In this document: positions 1 through 7,884 of the stretch, piece after piece
How positions within the stretch are numbered: position 1 is the stretch's first letter
How the letters are laid out: every line of letters begins with the position of its first letter
DNA from: Mesonia sp. HuA40
Lineage (GTDB): Bacteria > Bacteroidota > Bacteroidia > Flavobacteriales > Flavobacteriaceae
Length of the DNA: 64,000 nt
Assembly (NCBI RefSeq): GCF_008017835.1
Contig: NZ_VRLT01000005.1
Span: 124,001-188,000, forward strand
Direction of reading: 5' to 3'
Made by a program: the position numbers and the translations under genes
Notes under the pieces: model-generated
What the model was told of the DNA's origin: nothing
Seen by the model: the letters and a program-made list of their open reading frames with translations, nothing else
Database searches by the model: none

Positions 1-69
1 CAGAAAGTGCTTTCTTGGCAAGATGAACAAGCGGCTTTAAAATTTGTTAAAGCGCATCAGGTTAATTAA
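1..69 (+). CDS. C-terminal end of an unidentified protein (partial)
   Basis: An open frame enters from the left edge and stops at TAA, giving 22 residues that begin QKVLSWQDEQ and end KAHQVN. The start lies outside the window. The fragment is too short to assign to a family. It ends 23 bases before the hydrolase gene on the same strand, so the two may be cotranscribed. Confidence 0.5.
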   Translation, partial: QKVLSWQDEQAALKFVKAHQVN

Positions 70-92
70 TATGTTTTTTACTTTACGGAAAT

Positions 93-932
93 ATGAAAAA
101 GGCCATTAAAAAATTTATCCCTAAAATAATTGGAGCGCAATTAAATTCGCTTCACTTAGTGCATTCGGCGAAAGCCACCAAAAAAGCCTATAAGCTCTTT
201 TGCACGCCAAGATTGGGAAAAGCCAAACCTCATCATAAGGCGTTTTTAAATCCAGCGAAGACCCAAGAAATAGTGGTTGAAGGCACTTCAATTCAATGTT
301 ACAGATGGCCCGGAGAAGGCAAAAGGGTCTTACTAATTCATGGTTGGGAAAGCAACACACACCGCTGGAAAAAACTCATAGAAAGACTTCAAGAACAGTC
401 GTTTGATGTTTACGCATTAGATGCTCCCGCGCATGGTAATTCAAAGGGAAAAGTCATACATGTGCCTTTATATGCTCAAGTAATTCATCAAGCGCTAAAA
501 AAAATAAATCCCGCCTATGTTATTGGGCACAGTATGGGCGCTATGGCTAGCGTTTACGAGCAATATAAGTATAAATCACCCATTGAAAAATTGGTTTTAC
601 TTGGCCCTCCATCAGAATTGCAAAAAATAATTAGCGATTATCAAGCTATTTTAAAACTTAGACCTTCTTTAATTCAAGATTTAGAAAATTATTTTTTTAA
701 AAACCTCGGGTATAAATACAATGATTTTTCTATTGCTAAATTTGCTAAAAGTCTTCAAATACCTGGCTTAATTATTCATGATAAGTATGATAAAATTGCA
801 CCTGTTTATGCATCGAGAAGTATACATAATGCTTGGCAAAATTCATTTTTGATTGAAACGGAAGGGCTAGGTCATTCATTATACAGCCCAGGAGTAAATA
901 CGGAAATAATAAAATTTTTAAATGGAAATTAG
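93..932 (+). CDS. alpha/beta-fold hydrolase
   Basis: A 279-residue alpha/beta hydrolase of unknown substrate. The oxyanion-side motif LLIHGWESN lies near residues 80-88, the nucleophile elbow is GHSMGA near residue 145 (catalytic Ser), an acid is likely in the LIIHDKYDKIAP strand-loop near residue 228, and the catalytic His is in GLGHSLYSPG near residue 260. No signal peptide is obvious, although the first 25 residues are basic and hydrophobic. It ends 2 bases before the rluF start, suggesting a shared transcript. The fold is clear; the reaction (esterase, lipase or other) cannot be read from the sequence. Confidence 0.85.
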   Translation: MKKAIKKFIPKIIGAQLNSLHLVHSAKATKKAYKLFCTPRLGKAKPHHKAFLNPAKTQEIVVEGTSIQCYRWPGEGKRVLLIHGWESNTHRWKKLIERLQEQSFDVYALDAPAHGNSKGKVIHVPLYAQVIHQALKKINPAYVIGHSMGAMASVYEQYKYKSPIEKLVLLGPPSELQKIISDYQAILKLRPSLIQDLENYFFKNLGYKYNDFSIAKFAKSLQIPGLIIHDKYDKIAPVYASRSIHNAWQNSFLIETEGLGHSLYSPGVNTEIIKFLNGN

Positions 933-934
933 TC

Positions 935-1675
935 ATGAGTGACACCCCCCAAGGCAAAAGAATAAATAAATTTTTAAGTGAAGCTGGCTTTTGCTCAAGA
1001 CGCAAAGCTGACGAACTCATTGCTGCTGGAGTAGTAACTATAAACGGCAGGGTACCCGAAATGGGAACAAAAGTGCTACCCGAAGATCAGGTAGCCGTTA
1101 ACGGTAAAATCGTTGTCGCCAAAGAAAAACCTGTTTATCTTGCCTTTCATAAGCCGGTAGGGATTGTTTGCACAACCGATACTCGCGTTGAAAAAAATAA
1201 TGTAATAGACTACATAAATTACCCTACGAGGATTTTCCCTATAGGTAGGTTAGACAAGCCTAGTGAAGGTTTATTATTACTAACCAACGACGGAGATATC
1301 GTGAATAAAATATTACGCTCAAACAACAACCACGGTAAAGAATACCAAGTAAAAGTGAATCGGCCGGTAACCCAACAATTTATTAAGCGCATGGCAAACG
1401 GAATTCCGATTTTAGGAACGGTTACAAAAAAATGCCACGTAAAGAAAACAGGAAGTCACGATTTTGAAATTGTGCTTACTCAAGGGTTAAACCGGCAAAT
1501 AAGGCGCATGTGCGAGTATTTAGGATATCAAGTGGTTCAACTTAAACGAACGCGAATAATAAACATTCCTCTAGATGTTCCTGTAGGCAAGTATAGGGAA
1601 CTTACACATCAAGAATTAAATGATCTACAGACAATTCTTAAAAACTCAAAAAAAACACATTCACGAAATAAATAA
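935..1675 (+). CDS. rluF: 23S rRNA pseudouridine synthase RluF-like
   Basis: A 246-residue RsuA/RluF-type pseudouridine synthase, expected to isomerise a uridine in 23S rRNA (U2604 in the E. coli RluF case). An N-terminal S4 RNA-binding domain (about residues 8-55, with FCSRRKADELIAAG) precedes the catalytic domain. The active-site motif GRLDKPSEGLLLLTNDGD near residue 105 holds the catalytic Asp. The following NKILRSNNNHGKEYQV stretch resembles RluF more than RsuA, RluB or RluE. The ATG begins just after the upstream stop. The C-terminus is a short basic tail. The exact target uridine is inferred from family similarity. Confidence 0.85.
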   Translation: MSDTPQGKRINKFLSEAGFCSRRKADELIAAGVVTINGRVPEMGTKVLPEDQVAVNGKIVVAKEKPVYLAFHKPVGIVCTTDTRVEKNNVIDYINYPTRIFPIGRLDKPSEGLLLLTNDGDIVNKILRSNNNHGKEYQVKVNRPVTQQFIKRMANGIPILGTVTKKCHVKKTGSHDFEIVLTQGLNRQIRRMCEYLGYQVVQLKRTRIINIPLDVPVGKYRELTHQELNDLQTILKNSKKTHSRNK

Positions 1676-1755
1676 TATAGTTAATCATAAAATCTAACAT
1701 TCTTTTAAGGAGGATATTTAAAAATACTTGGTAAATTTAAAGCAAAAGATAAGAT

Positions 1756-1995
1756 ATGAGCAGACCAAGTATAAAAAATGAAGAACAATACGAAGCCTTA
1801 AGAGATCAAGGATACAGCCAAGAAAAAGCTGCCCGCATTGCCAACACCAAAAATGCTAGCCAAAAAGGAGGTAAGGCATCACCGTACGAAGATTGGACCA
1901 AGCAAGAGTTATATGAACGTGCCCAAGAAATTGGAATTGACGGTCGGTCTACCATGAATAAGAATGAACTTATTAAAGCCTTACGCAATAATTAA
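1756..1995 (+). CDS. small Rho-N/SAP-like DNA/RNA-binding protein
   Basis: A 79-residue protein. Residues 1-38 contain a YEALRDQGYSQEKAARIAN helix pair of the kind found in short KPC/DUF7218-like proteins. Residues 42-79 (SPYEDWTKQELYERAQEIG, then KNELIKALRN) look like a Rho N-terminal or SAP/LEM-like helical nucleic-acid-binding motif. Such small proteins are common in Bacteroidetes and have no established role. It ends 2 bases before the VOC gene, so it probably heads that run. A perfect-looking AAGGAGGA lies more than 40 bases upstream of the ATG, too far for ordinary ribosome binding. Confidence 0.75.
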   Translation: MSRPSIKNEEQYEALRDQGYSQEKAARIANTKNASQKGGKASPYEDWTKQELYERAQEIGIDGRSTMNKNELIKALRNN

Positions 1996-1997
1996 TT

Positions 1998-2423
1998 ATG
2001 AAAGAAGTACCCTTATTTCACTTGGCGATACCCGTTAAAAATCTTGCAGAATCAAGGTCCTTTTATAGTCAACGTCTCAAACTAAAAGAAGGTCGAAGCA
2101 GCAAACATTGGATCGACTATAATTTTGGTGGTCACCAATTGGTTATACACGAGGTACCTCAATATGAACCTCTTATTTTTAGCAATGAAGTAGATGATCA
2201 AAAGGTTCCCGTTCCTCATTTTGGACTGATTTTAGACTGGTTCTTTTTCGATGAATTTTCAGCTCAATTAAATCTCGAAAACATCGACTATATTATTTCT
2301 CCTTGTATTCGGTTTCAAAATCAACCTGGAGAGCAAAAAGTTTTATTTTTTAAAGACCCTTCTGGTAACGCCCTAGAGTTTAAAGCCTATAAAAACACTA
2401 ACGAAATATTTACTGCTCGATGA
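1998..2423 (+). CDS. VOC-superfamily (glyoxalase/dioxygenase-fold) protein
   Basis: A 141-residue single VOC module. It opens with FHLAIPVKNLAESRSFYSQR and carries a second half-motif VPHFGLILDW, then ends with FKDPSGNALEFKAY, the typical last beta-alpha unit with a metal-ligand Glu. His in the first strand and Glu near the C-terminus are the expected metal ligands. No specific substrate can be assigned. Its TGA overlaps the next gene's ATG (ATGA), indicating translational coupling to the permease. Confidence 0.85.
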   Translation: MKEVPLFHLAIPVKNLAESRSFYSQRLKLKEGRSSKHWIDYNFGGHQLVIHEVPQYEPLIFSNEVDDQKVPVPHFGLILDWFFFDEFSAQLNLENIDYIISPCIRFQNQPGEQKVLFFKDPSGNALEFKAYKNTNEIFTAR

Positions 2424-3514
2424 AACAACTTCACCCTAAATTGGTAAGACAATTATTCATCCTTCTTATAATAGGCGTTTCGGGATTTTTAATCTTTGCT
2501 AAAATGTTACCCTACTTTTCGGGTGTTTTGGGAGCTATCACCTTTTATGTACTGCTCAAAAAGTGGATGGTAAAATTAGAAAAAAGAAACTGGAATAAAG
2601 ATCTTGCTGCAACGGTGTTGATGTTATTTTCTTTTATTGGAATCTTAATACCAATAAGCGGAATGGTCCTTTTGCTTACTTCAAAAATAAGTAAAGCCGT
2701 AAATAACTCAGAAAAGGTTTTACAAGCCATCAACACACAACTGCAAAATTTAAATACATTAATCAATCAGTATTCCTCAAATTTCGATATCACCAAGCAA
2801 ATAAATACCAATGAAGTAACCAGTTTAATTTCAAGTAACCTTCAGAATTTAGCAGGAGGAACATTTGATGCATTTATAGCAATAGGTATAATGTATTTTC
2901 TGTTGTATTATATGCTCACCAAAAGAGACCATATGCAAAGAATGCTGGGTGATTATATTCCTATCAATAGAGAAAATTTAACTTTAATTGGGCAAGAAAG
3001 CACATCAATGGTTAAGGCAAATGCTATAGGAATTCCTTTAGTAGCAATTTGCCAAGGTATTATAGCCCTTATAGGCTTTTTAATACTAGGAGTTCCAGAT
3101 CCTTTCTTTTGGTTTGTGATTACCACCATTGGCTCTATGATTCCTTTTGTGGGTACGGCTATTGGGATTCTCCCGGTAACCATTTTGCTTTTTTCACAAG
3201 GCCAAAACTGGGAAGCTATTGCTATGCTTATTTACGGCGTGGTAGTTATCGGGTCTACCGATAACATTATTCGGCTTTATGTATTAAAACGCTTATCTGA
3301 TGTTCATCCGCTTCTAACCCTTATCGGAGTTGTGGTGGGGGTACCTTTATTTGGTTTTATTGGTCTAATTTTTGGGCCTCTACTTATCTCATTATTTTTA
3401 TTAATGGTGAAAATTTATAAGAAAGAATACGGAAAAAAAGAAGTTAACTCAACCGAAACAGCTCACACAGAAAATCAGGAATTAGAAAACTTACACCAAA
3501 ACAAAAAATTGTAA
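2420..3514 (+). CDS. AI-2E family transporter (permease)
   Basis: A 364-residue polytopic inner-membrane protein of the AI-2E exporter/permease family (PF01594 type). About seven or eight hydrophobic segments are visible: two near the N-terminus, one at 70-90, one at 155-170, and a C-terminal block from about 210 to 330. Family signatures include the VPDPFFWFVITTIGSMIPFVG and GVPLFGFIGLIFGPLLISL stretches. A hydrophilic linker, Asn/Gln rich, spans about 95-145. Members have been linked to autoinducer-2 export, Na+/H+ antiport or indole export, so the substrate is open. The C-terminal tail is charged. It is coupled to its upstream neighbour by overlap and followed 3 bases later by the YkvA-like gene. 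Confidence 0.85.
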   Translation: MKQLHPKLVRQLFILLIIGVSGFLIFAKMLPYFSGVLGAITFYVLLKKWMVKLEKRNWNKDLAATVLMLFSFIGILIPISGMVLLLTSKISKAVNNSEKVLQAINTQLQNLNTLINQYSSNFDITKQINTNEVTSLISSNLQNLAGGTFDAFIAIGIMYFLLYYMLTKRDHMQRMLGDYIPINRENLTLIGQESTSMVKANAIGIPLVAICQGIIALIGFLILGVPDPFFWFVITTIGSMIPFVGTAIGILPVTILLFSQGQNWEAIAMLIYGVVVIGSTDNIIRLYVLKRLSDVHPLLTLIGVVVGVPLFGFIGLIFGPLLISLFLLMVKIYKKEYGKKEVNSTETAHTENQELENLHQNKKL

Positions 3515-3517
3515 CAT

Positions 3518-3913
3518 ATGGCTACAAGTAGTAAAAAGATAGACAAAAATTATTTTGAGCGTAAAGTTTCTGGCATTACCAAGAGTGATGTAGATAATAC
3601 ATTGGCGCAAGAAAATGAAATTGAACAGAAAATTAAAAACGCTGGGGTATTTGAAAAATACGCAGAGATGGCTAAGCAGATGCTATTGATGCTCAAGGAT
3701 TATAGGCGAGGCTTATATACCGAGGTACCTTGGTTTACCATAGGATCTATTGTATTTTCACTCATTTATGTTTTAAATCCACTTGATGTAGTCCCAGATT
3801 TTATTCCTGGACTAGGCTATATAGATGATTTAAGTGTATTCACCTTTGCCTTACGATTTATAGAGAGCGATTTACATAACTACCTGGACTGGAAAATAAA
3901 CAAGGAAGAATAA
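3518..3913 (+). CDS. YkvA-like (DUF1232) membrane protein
   Basis: A 131-residue protein with the DUF1232 core at about residues 75-115, including YVLNPLDVVPDFIPGLGYIDDLSV, the diagnostic PxDxxPD...G.xDD pattern. A hydrophobic helix (WFTIGSIVFSLIYVL) precedes it. The N-terminal 60 residues are charged and likely helical. The function of the family is not known. It is the last gene of the run that starts at the VOC gene and is followed immediately by a hairpin terminator. Confidence 0.8.
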   Translation: MATSSKKIDKNYFERKVSGITKSDVDNTLAQENEIEQKIKNAGVFEKYAEMAKQMLLMLKDYRRGLYTEVPWFTIGSIVFSLIYVLNPLDVVPDFIPGLGYIDDLSVFTFALRFIESDLHNYLDWKINKEE

Positions 3914-3915
3914 AA

Positions 3916-3945
3916 AAGGCCCTATTACAAAAGGGCCATTTCTTA
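3916..3945. terminator. bidirectional terminator between the YkvA-like gene and folD
   Basis: GGCCC and GGGCC arms enclose a ten-base loop, flanked by A-rich sequence on the left and T-rich sequence on the right. The hairpin can therefore end transcription from both convergent genes, whose stop codons lie within 5 bases of the structure. Confidence 0.75.
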
Positions 3946-3946
3946 A

Positions 3947-4840
3947 TTAATTTAATGGATTTCTCATTCTATGTCGTTCTCGTGCTAATAAAGTATTTTT
4001 AAGCAGCATAGCAATGGTCATTGGCCCTACCCCTCCTGGAACAGGAGTAATATAAGAAACTTTCTTCTTTACATTCTCAAAATCAACATCACCGGTTATC
4101 ACATACCCTTTTGAAGCATTATCATCTGGTACTCGGGTAATACCTACATCTATTATCACTGCATCATCTTTAACCATTTCGGCTTTAAGGAAATTCGGGG
4201 TTCCTACAGCGATAATAATAATATCTGCTTGAGAGGTTATTTGTGTTATATTTTTGGTGTATCTGTGCGTGAGTGTGACGGTTGAGTTACCAGGAAAGCC
4301 CACTCTACCCATCAAAATACTCATAGGTCTTCCTACAATATGGCTTCTCCCTATTACCACGGTATGTTTTCCTTTAGTAGGAATATCATAGCGCTCCAAC
4401 AACTCTAAAATACCATAAGGTGTGGCAGGTATGAATGAAGTCATATCTAATGACATTTTACCAAAATTAGTCGGGTGAAAACCGTCTACATCTTTATCGG
4501 GATCAACAGCCATCAAAACGCGCTGAGTGTTTATTTGTGGGGGCAGAGGCAATTGAATGATAAAACCATCTATGGCTTCATTTTGATTTAACTCCTCTAT
4601 CTTATCTAGCAGTTCAATTTCTGAAGAATTACTAGACATACGTACCATAGTAGATTCAAAACCAACTCGCTCGCAAGCTTTCACTTTAGAATTCACATAG
4701 GTCATACTAGCTCCATCATTACCCACAATTATGGCTGCTAAATGCGGTACTTTTTCGCCCCGCTCTTTCATTTTTTTTACCTCAATAGCAATTTCATCTT
4801 TTATATCGCTACTTACTTTTTTACCGTCTAAAATTGTCAT
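3947..4840 (-). CDS. folD: bifunctional methylenetetrahydrofolate dehydrogenase/cyclohydrolase
   Basis: FolD interconverts 5,10-methylene-THF, 5,10-methenyl-THF and 10-formyl-THF in cytosolic one-carbon metabolism. Visible are the substrate-binding YVNSKVKACERVGF with the catalytic Lys, the FIIQLPLPP loop, the dinucleotide-binding GRSHIVGRPMSILM, and the C-terminal TPVPGGVGPMTIAML signature. The length is 297 residues when started at the internal ATG preceding TILDGKKVSSD, where the family normally begins. A longer in-frame reading adds ten non-conserved residues and is rejected. It lies just downstream of ffh with an intervening terminator hairpin. Confidence 0.95.
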   Translation of the reverse strand: MTILDGKKVSSDIKDEIAIEVKKMKERGEKVPHLAAIIVGNDGASMTYVNSKVKACERVGFESTMVRMSSNSSEIELLDKIEELNQNEAIDGFIIQLPLPPQINTQRVLMAVDPDKDVDGFHPTNFGKMSLDMTSFIPATPYGILELLERYDIPTKGKHTVVIGRSHIVGRPMSILMGRVGFPGNSTVTLTHRYTKNITQITSQADIIIIAVGTPNFLKAEMVKDDAVIIDVGITRVPDDNASKGYVITGDVDFENVKKKVSYITPVPGGVGPMTIAMLLKNTLLARERHRMRNPLN

Positions 4841-4859
4841 GTTGTGTGTTATATAATGC

Positions 4860-4891
4860 AAAAAAGCCAAGTTGTTTCCAACTCAGCTTTT
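4860..4891 (-). terminator. ffh terminator
   Basis: On the minus strand AAAGCTGAGTTG, loop GAAA, then CAACTTGGCTTTTTT forms a continuous stem with two G-U pairs followed by a T-run. It lies in the gap between ffh and folD, overlapping the folD 5' leader. Confidence 0.7.
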
Positions 4892-4897
4892 CCTGTT

Positions 4898-6226
4898 TTA
4901 TCTTAATCCTTTCATCATTTGCATCATCTTTTTACCGCCTCCACCTTGCATCATCTTCATCATCTTACTCATCTGATTAAATTGCTTTAGCAGCTGATTT
5001 ACTTGCGTTACAGAAGTACCAGAACCTTTTCCTATTCGTTTTTTCCGACTAGCATTAATAATACTCGGTTTCGCTCTTTCTTCTGGAGTCATAGAATGTA
5101 TAATGGCTTCAATATGTTTAAAAGCATCATCATCAATATCAATATCCTTCATCATTTTACCAGCGCCAGGTATCATGCCGATAAGGTCTTTCATATTACC
5201 CATCTTCTTAACCTGCTGGATTTGATTTAAGAAATCATCAAAACCAAATTGATTTTTCGCAATTTTCTTTTGAAGTTTTCTGGCTTCTTCCTCATCATAT
5301 TGCTCTTGGGCTCTCTCAACCAATGACACCACATCACCCATTCCCAAAATTCTATCGGCCATACGTTCGGGATAGAAAACATCAATAGCTTCCATTTTCT
5401 CTCCCGTACCTATAAACTTTATAGGTTTATCTACAACAGATTTAATCGAAATCGCGGCACCACCACGGGTATCACCGTCTAGCTTAGTTAAAATTACACC
5501 ATCAAAATTTAATATGTCATTAAATGCTTTGGCAGTATTTACCGCATCTTGACCAGTCATAGAGTCGACCACAAACAAGGTTTCTTGCGGTTGAATAGCC
5601 TTATGAATATTCGAAATTTCGGTCATCATTGCATCATCAACTGCTAATCGGCCGGCAGTATCTATAATCACCACATTAAACCCATTCGCTTTTGCATGTG
5701 CAATAGCATCTTGTGCAATTTTTACAGGATCTTTGGTTTCTCTATTTGAGTATACTTCAACTCCTATCTGCTCACCTACCACATGCAACTGATCGATTGC
5801 CGCTGGCCTGTATACGTCACAAGCTACCAATAAAGGTTTTTTGGTTTTTTTGCTTTTTAGAAAATTGGCCAATTTACCTGAAAAGGTTGTTTTACCACTA
5901 CCTTGTAACCCCGACATTAATATTACGCTTGGATTTTCTGATAAATTGATACCCTTCGCGTCGCCCCCCATAAGCGCAGTAAGCTCGTCTTTCACCAACT
6001 TCACCATCAGTTCCCCAGGTTTTAAACTGCTGAGTACATTTTGGCCTATCGCTTTATCTTTTACAGTCTTTGTAAAATCTTTAGCTATTTTATAATTCAC
6101 ATCGGCGTCTACCAATGCCCGGCGCACTTCTTTCAAGGTTTCGGCAACATTCACTTCGGTAATTTGACCGTGCCCCTTAAGAATATGAAAGGCTTTGTCT
6201 AACTTATCACTTAAATTATCAAACAT
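4898..6226 (-). CDS. ffh: signal recognition particle protein Ffh (SRP54)
   Basis: This is the GTPase subunit of the signal recognition particle, which binds 4.5S RNA and signal peptides and docks to FtsY. The 442 residues show the N domain (1-90), the G domain with P-loop GLQGSGKTT at about 106-114, DTAGRLA, and TKLDGDTRGGAA, and a Met-rich M domain with MTPEERAKP and SRKKRIGKGSG. It ends in a Met/Gly-rich tail. All family landmarks and the usual length are present. A Bacteroidetes-type -7 box lies about 26 bases upstream of the ATG. Confidence 0.97.
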   Translation of the reverse strand: MFDNLSDKLDKAFHILKGHGQITEVNVAETLKEVRRALVDADVNYKIAKDFTKTVKDKAIGQNVLSSLKPGELMVKLVKDELTALMGGDAKGINLSENPSVILMSGLQGSGKTTFSGKLANFLKSKKTKKPLLVACDVYRPAAIDQLHVVGEQIGVEVYSNRETKDPVKIAQDAIAHAKANGFNVVIIDTAGRLAVDDAMMTEISNIHKAIQPQETLFVVDSMTGQDAVNTAKAFNDILNFDGVILTKLDGDTRGGAAISIKSVVDKPIKFIGTGEKMEAIDVFYPERMADRILGMGDVVSLVERAQEQYDEEEARKLQKKIAKNQFGFDDFLNQIQQVKKMGNMKDLIGMIPGAGKMMKDIDIDDDAFKHIEAIIHSMTPEERAKPSIINASRKKRIGKGSGTSVTQVNQLLKQFNQMSKMMKMMQGGGGKKMMQMMKGLR

Positions 6227-6251
6227 AATTTTCGGTTGTTTTTAAGAGTTG

Positions 6252-6259
6252 CAAAGTTA
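6252..6259 (-). promoter_or_regulatory. probable -7 promoter element for ffh
   Basis: The minus strand reads TAACTTTG, an exact match to the Bacteroidetes -7 consensus TAnnTTTG, at a sensible distance from the ffh start. No clear -33 TTTG is seen at the expected spacing. Confidence 0.45.
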
Positions 6260-6302
6260 TGAATTAGATTGTTAAGATTAAAAACTTCTCATAAATATAC
6301 TT

Positions 6303-6310
6303 TAATTTTG
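6303..6310 (+). promoter_or_regulatory. possible -7 promoter element for the sigma-factor gene
   Basis: TAATTTTG matches TAnnTTTG in the divergent region between ffh and the ECF sigma gene. It would give a leader of roughly 100 bases. A -33 element is not evident at normal spacing. Confidence 0.35.
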
Positions 6311-6418
6311 TTTAGAACCGATTTTTAATCCGTAAAGCTAGTAATCACGCATCTCTAGAAAAACAAGACTCCTTTTAAATACCAGATTTTTTACTATTTT
6401 TAGCTAGATTTAAAGCTT

Positions 6419-6934
6419 ATGCCTAAAAAAATATTTGAAAATATTTGTGTAGATTCTGTTTTTGAAAGAATATACAATGATTACGCAAAAGATCTTCATG
6501 ATTTTTTATACTACAAATTTGGCAATGGCTACAACCACGAAGATAAAATGCACGAAGCCTTTGTAAAGCTATGGCATAAATGTGAAGATGTTACCTACAG
6601 CAAAGCTAAGTCGTTTCTTTTTACTGTTGCCAACAACTTAATGCTTAACGAAGTAAAGCATAAAAAAGTTAAACTTAAATACAACAAGAGCATTAAAGAA
6701 AATACTAATAAACAAAGCCCAGAATTTTTATTAGAAGAAAAGCAATACCTAGAAAAGTATGAGCGTGCGCTAAGCTCACTTACCGAAAAACAACGTTTGG
6801 TATTTAGTCTTTGTAAAATTGAAGCCAAGCCCCATAAAGAAGTAGCATCATTGCTTGATATTTCAACAAAAACTGTTGAAAAACACCTTTACAGTGCATT
6901 AAAGAAATTAAAATTAGAATTAAAAGAACTTTAA
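6419..6934 (+). CDS. ECF RNA polymerase sigma factor (FecI-like)
   Basis: A 171-residue extracytoplasmic-function sigma factor. Region 2 spans about residues 15-85 (IYNDYAKDLHDFLYYKFG ... HEAFVKLWHKCEDV). Region 4 spans about 110-165, with LSSLTEKQRLVFSLCKIE and the helix-turn-helix HKEVASLLDISTKTVEKHLY. The gene order sigma, FecR, TonB receptor is the cell-surface signalling arrangement in which the receptor senses a ligand, FecR relays it, and the sigma factor switches on the receptor gene. The signal and any other regulon members cannot be read here. Confidence 0.9.
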   Translation: MPKKIFENICVDSVFERIYNDYAKDLHDFLYYKFGNGYNHEDKMHEAFVKLWHKCEDVTYSKAKSFLFTVANNLMLNEVKHKKVKLKYNKSIKENTNKQSPEFLLEEKQYLEKYERALSSLTEKQRLVFSLCKIEAKPHKEVASLLDISTKTVEKHLYSALKKLKLELKEL

Positions 6935-6981
6935 GGTAGGAAAATAGCTTATTAAATTGTTATAGTGGTAAGTACAAGGAG

Positions 6982-7884
6982 ATGAAAAAAGAAGATATTT
7001 TATATAAATGGTTAATGGGCAAAGCACTCACCCAAACACAGCTTCAAGAATTGGAGTCTAAACCCGAATATGAAGAGTATAAAAAAATGCTCGATTATGC
7101 TGGTTATTTTAAAGCTCCTGCTTTGTCAAAAAGCAATAGTGCCAGCCTTATAGAAAGAGCAAAAAAACAAAAAAGAAGAAAACGAATACTTAATTGGGTT
7201 AGCAGCGCCGCTGCCATTTTGGTAATTGCCTTAGTAGCTTTTTGGTTTACCCAGCAAAATATAGTTTTAATTGATACCGCTAATGCTCAACAAAAAAACT
7301 TAGAATTACCCGATGGTTCCTTGGCGAAACTCAATGCTGGAAGTCAAATTAAATACCATTCTAATAAATGGAAAAAAGAACGCCAACTGCAATTAAAAGG
7401 AGAAGCTTATTTTGAGGTGAAAAAAGGAGAAAAATTTAGTGTGCAAACACCAATAGGAAAGGTAGAAGTTTTAGGAACCGCTTTTAACGTAAAACAACGT
7501 CAAAACTTTTTTAATGTTACGTGTTTCGAAGGGCTTGTTCGGGTTATTAAAGAGCAAGACACCTTAGCGTTACCGGGAGGACAATCGGTAAGTTTCTATA
7601 AGAATGAATATACAACCACTCAAATAACCGATGCAGCACCCAGTTGGCTTACAGGACAAAGCAAATTTAAAAGAGTACCATTAACACTAGTAATACAAGA
7701 AATTGAACGCCAGTATGACGTTAAAGTACTAATCGAAAACATAGATTTAGAAAAAAATAGTTATTTTACCGGTAGTTTCACCCACAGCAATCTTGATATG
7801 GCCTTGAAATCTGTTTGCATACCTTTTGGGCTTACATATCATATTGATGGAAAAACCGTAAACTTAAGTGAACAAAAAAATTAA
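6982..7884 (+). CDS. FecR-type anti-sigma factor / transmembrane sigma regulator
   Basis: A 300-residue protein in the usual FecR layout. A cytoplasmic anti-sigma segment (1-68) ends in a basic KKQKRRKR patch. A single transmembrane helix follows (about 71-89), then the periplasmic FecR domain (about 95-195, with LPDGSLAKLNAGSQIKY and LKGEAYFEVKKG), then a C-terminal DUF4974-like, STN-resembling domain (about 230-295, PLTLVIQEIERQYDVKV). It would sequester the upstream sigma factor and receive a signal from the STN domain of the downstream receptor. Its last 17 bases overlap the receptor gene. Confidence 0.92.
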   Translation: MKKEDILYKWLMGKALTQTQLQELESKPEYEEYKKMLDYAGYFKAPALSKSNSASLIERAKKQKRRKRILNWVSSAAAILVIALVAFWFTQQNIVLIDTANAQQKNLELPDGSLAKLNAGSQIKYHSNKWKKERQLQLKGEAYFEVKKGEKFSVQTPIGKVEVLGTAFNVKQRQNFFNVTCFEGLVRVIKEQDTLALPGGQSVSFYKNEYTTTQITDAAPSWLTGQSKFKRVPLTLVIQEIERQYDVKVLIENIDLEKNSYFTGSFTHSNLDMALKSVCIPFGLTYHIDGKTVNLSEQKN

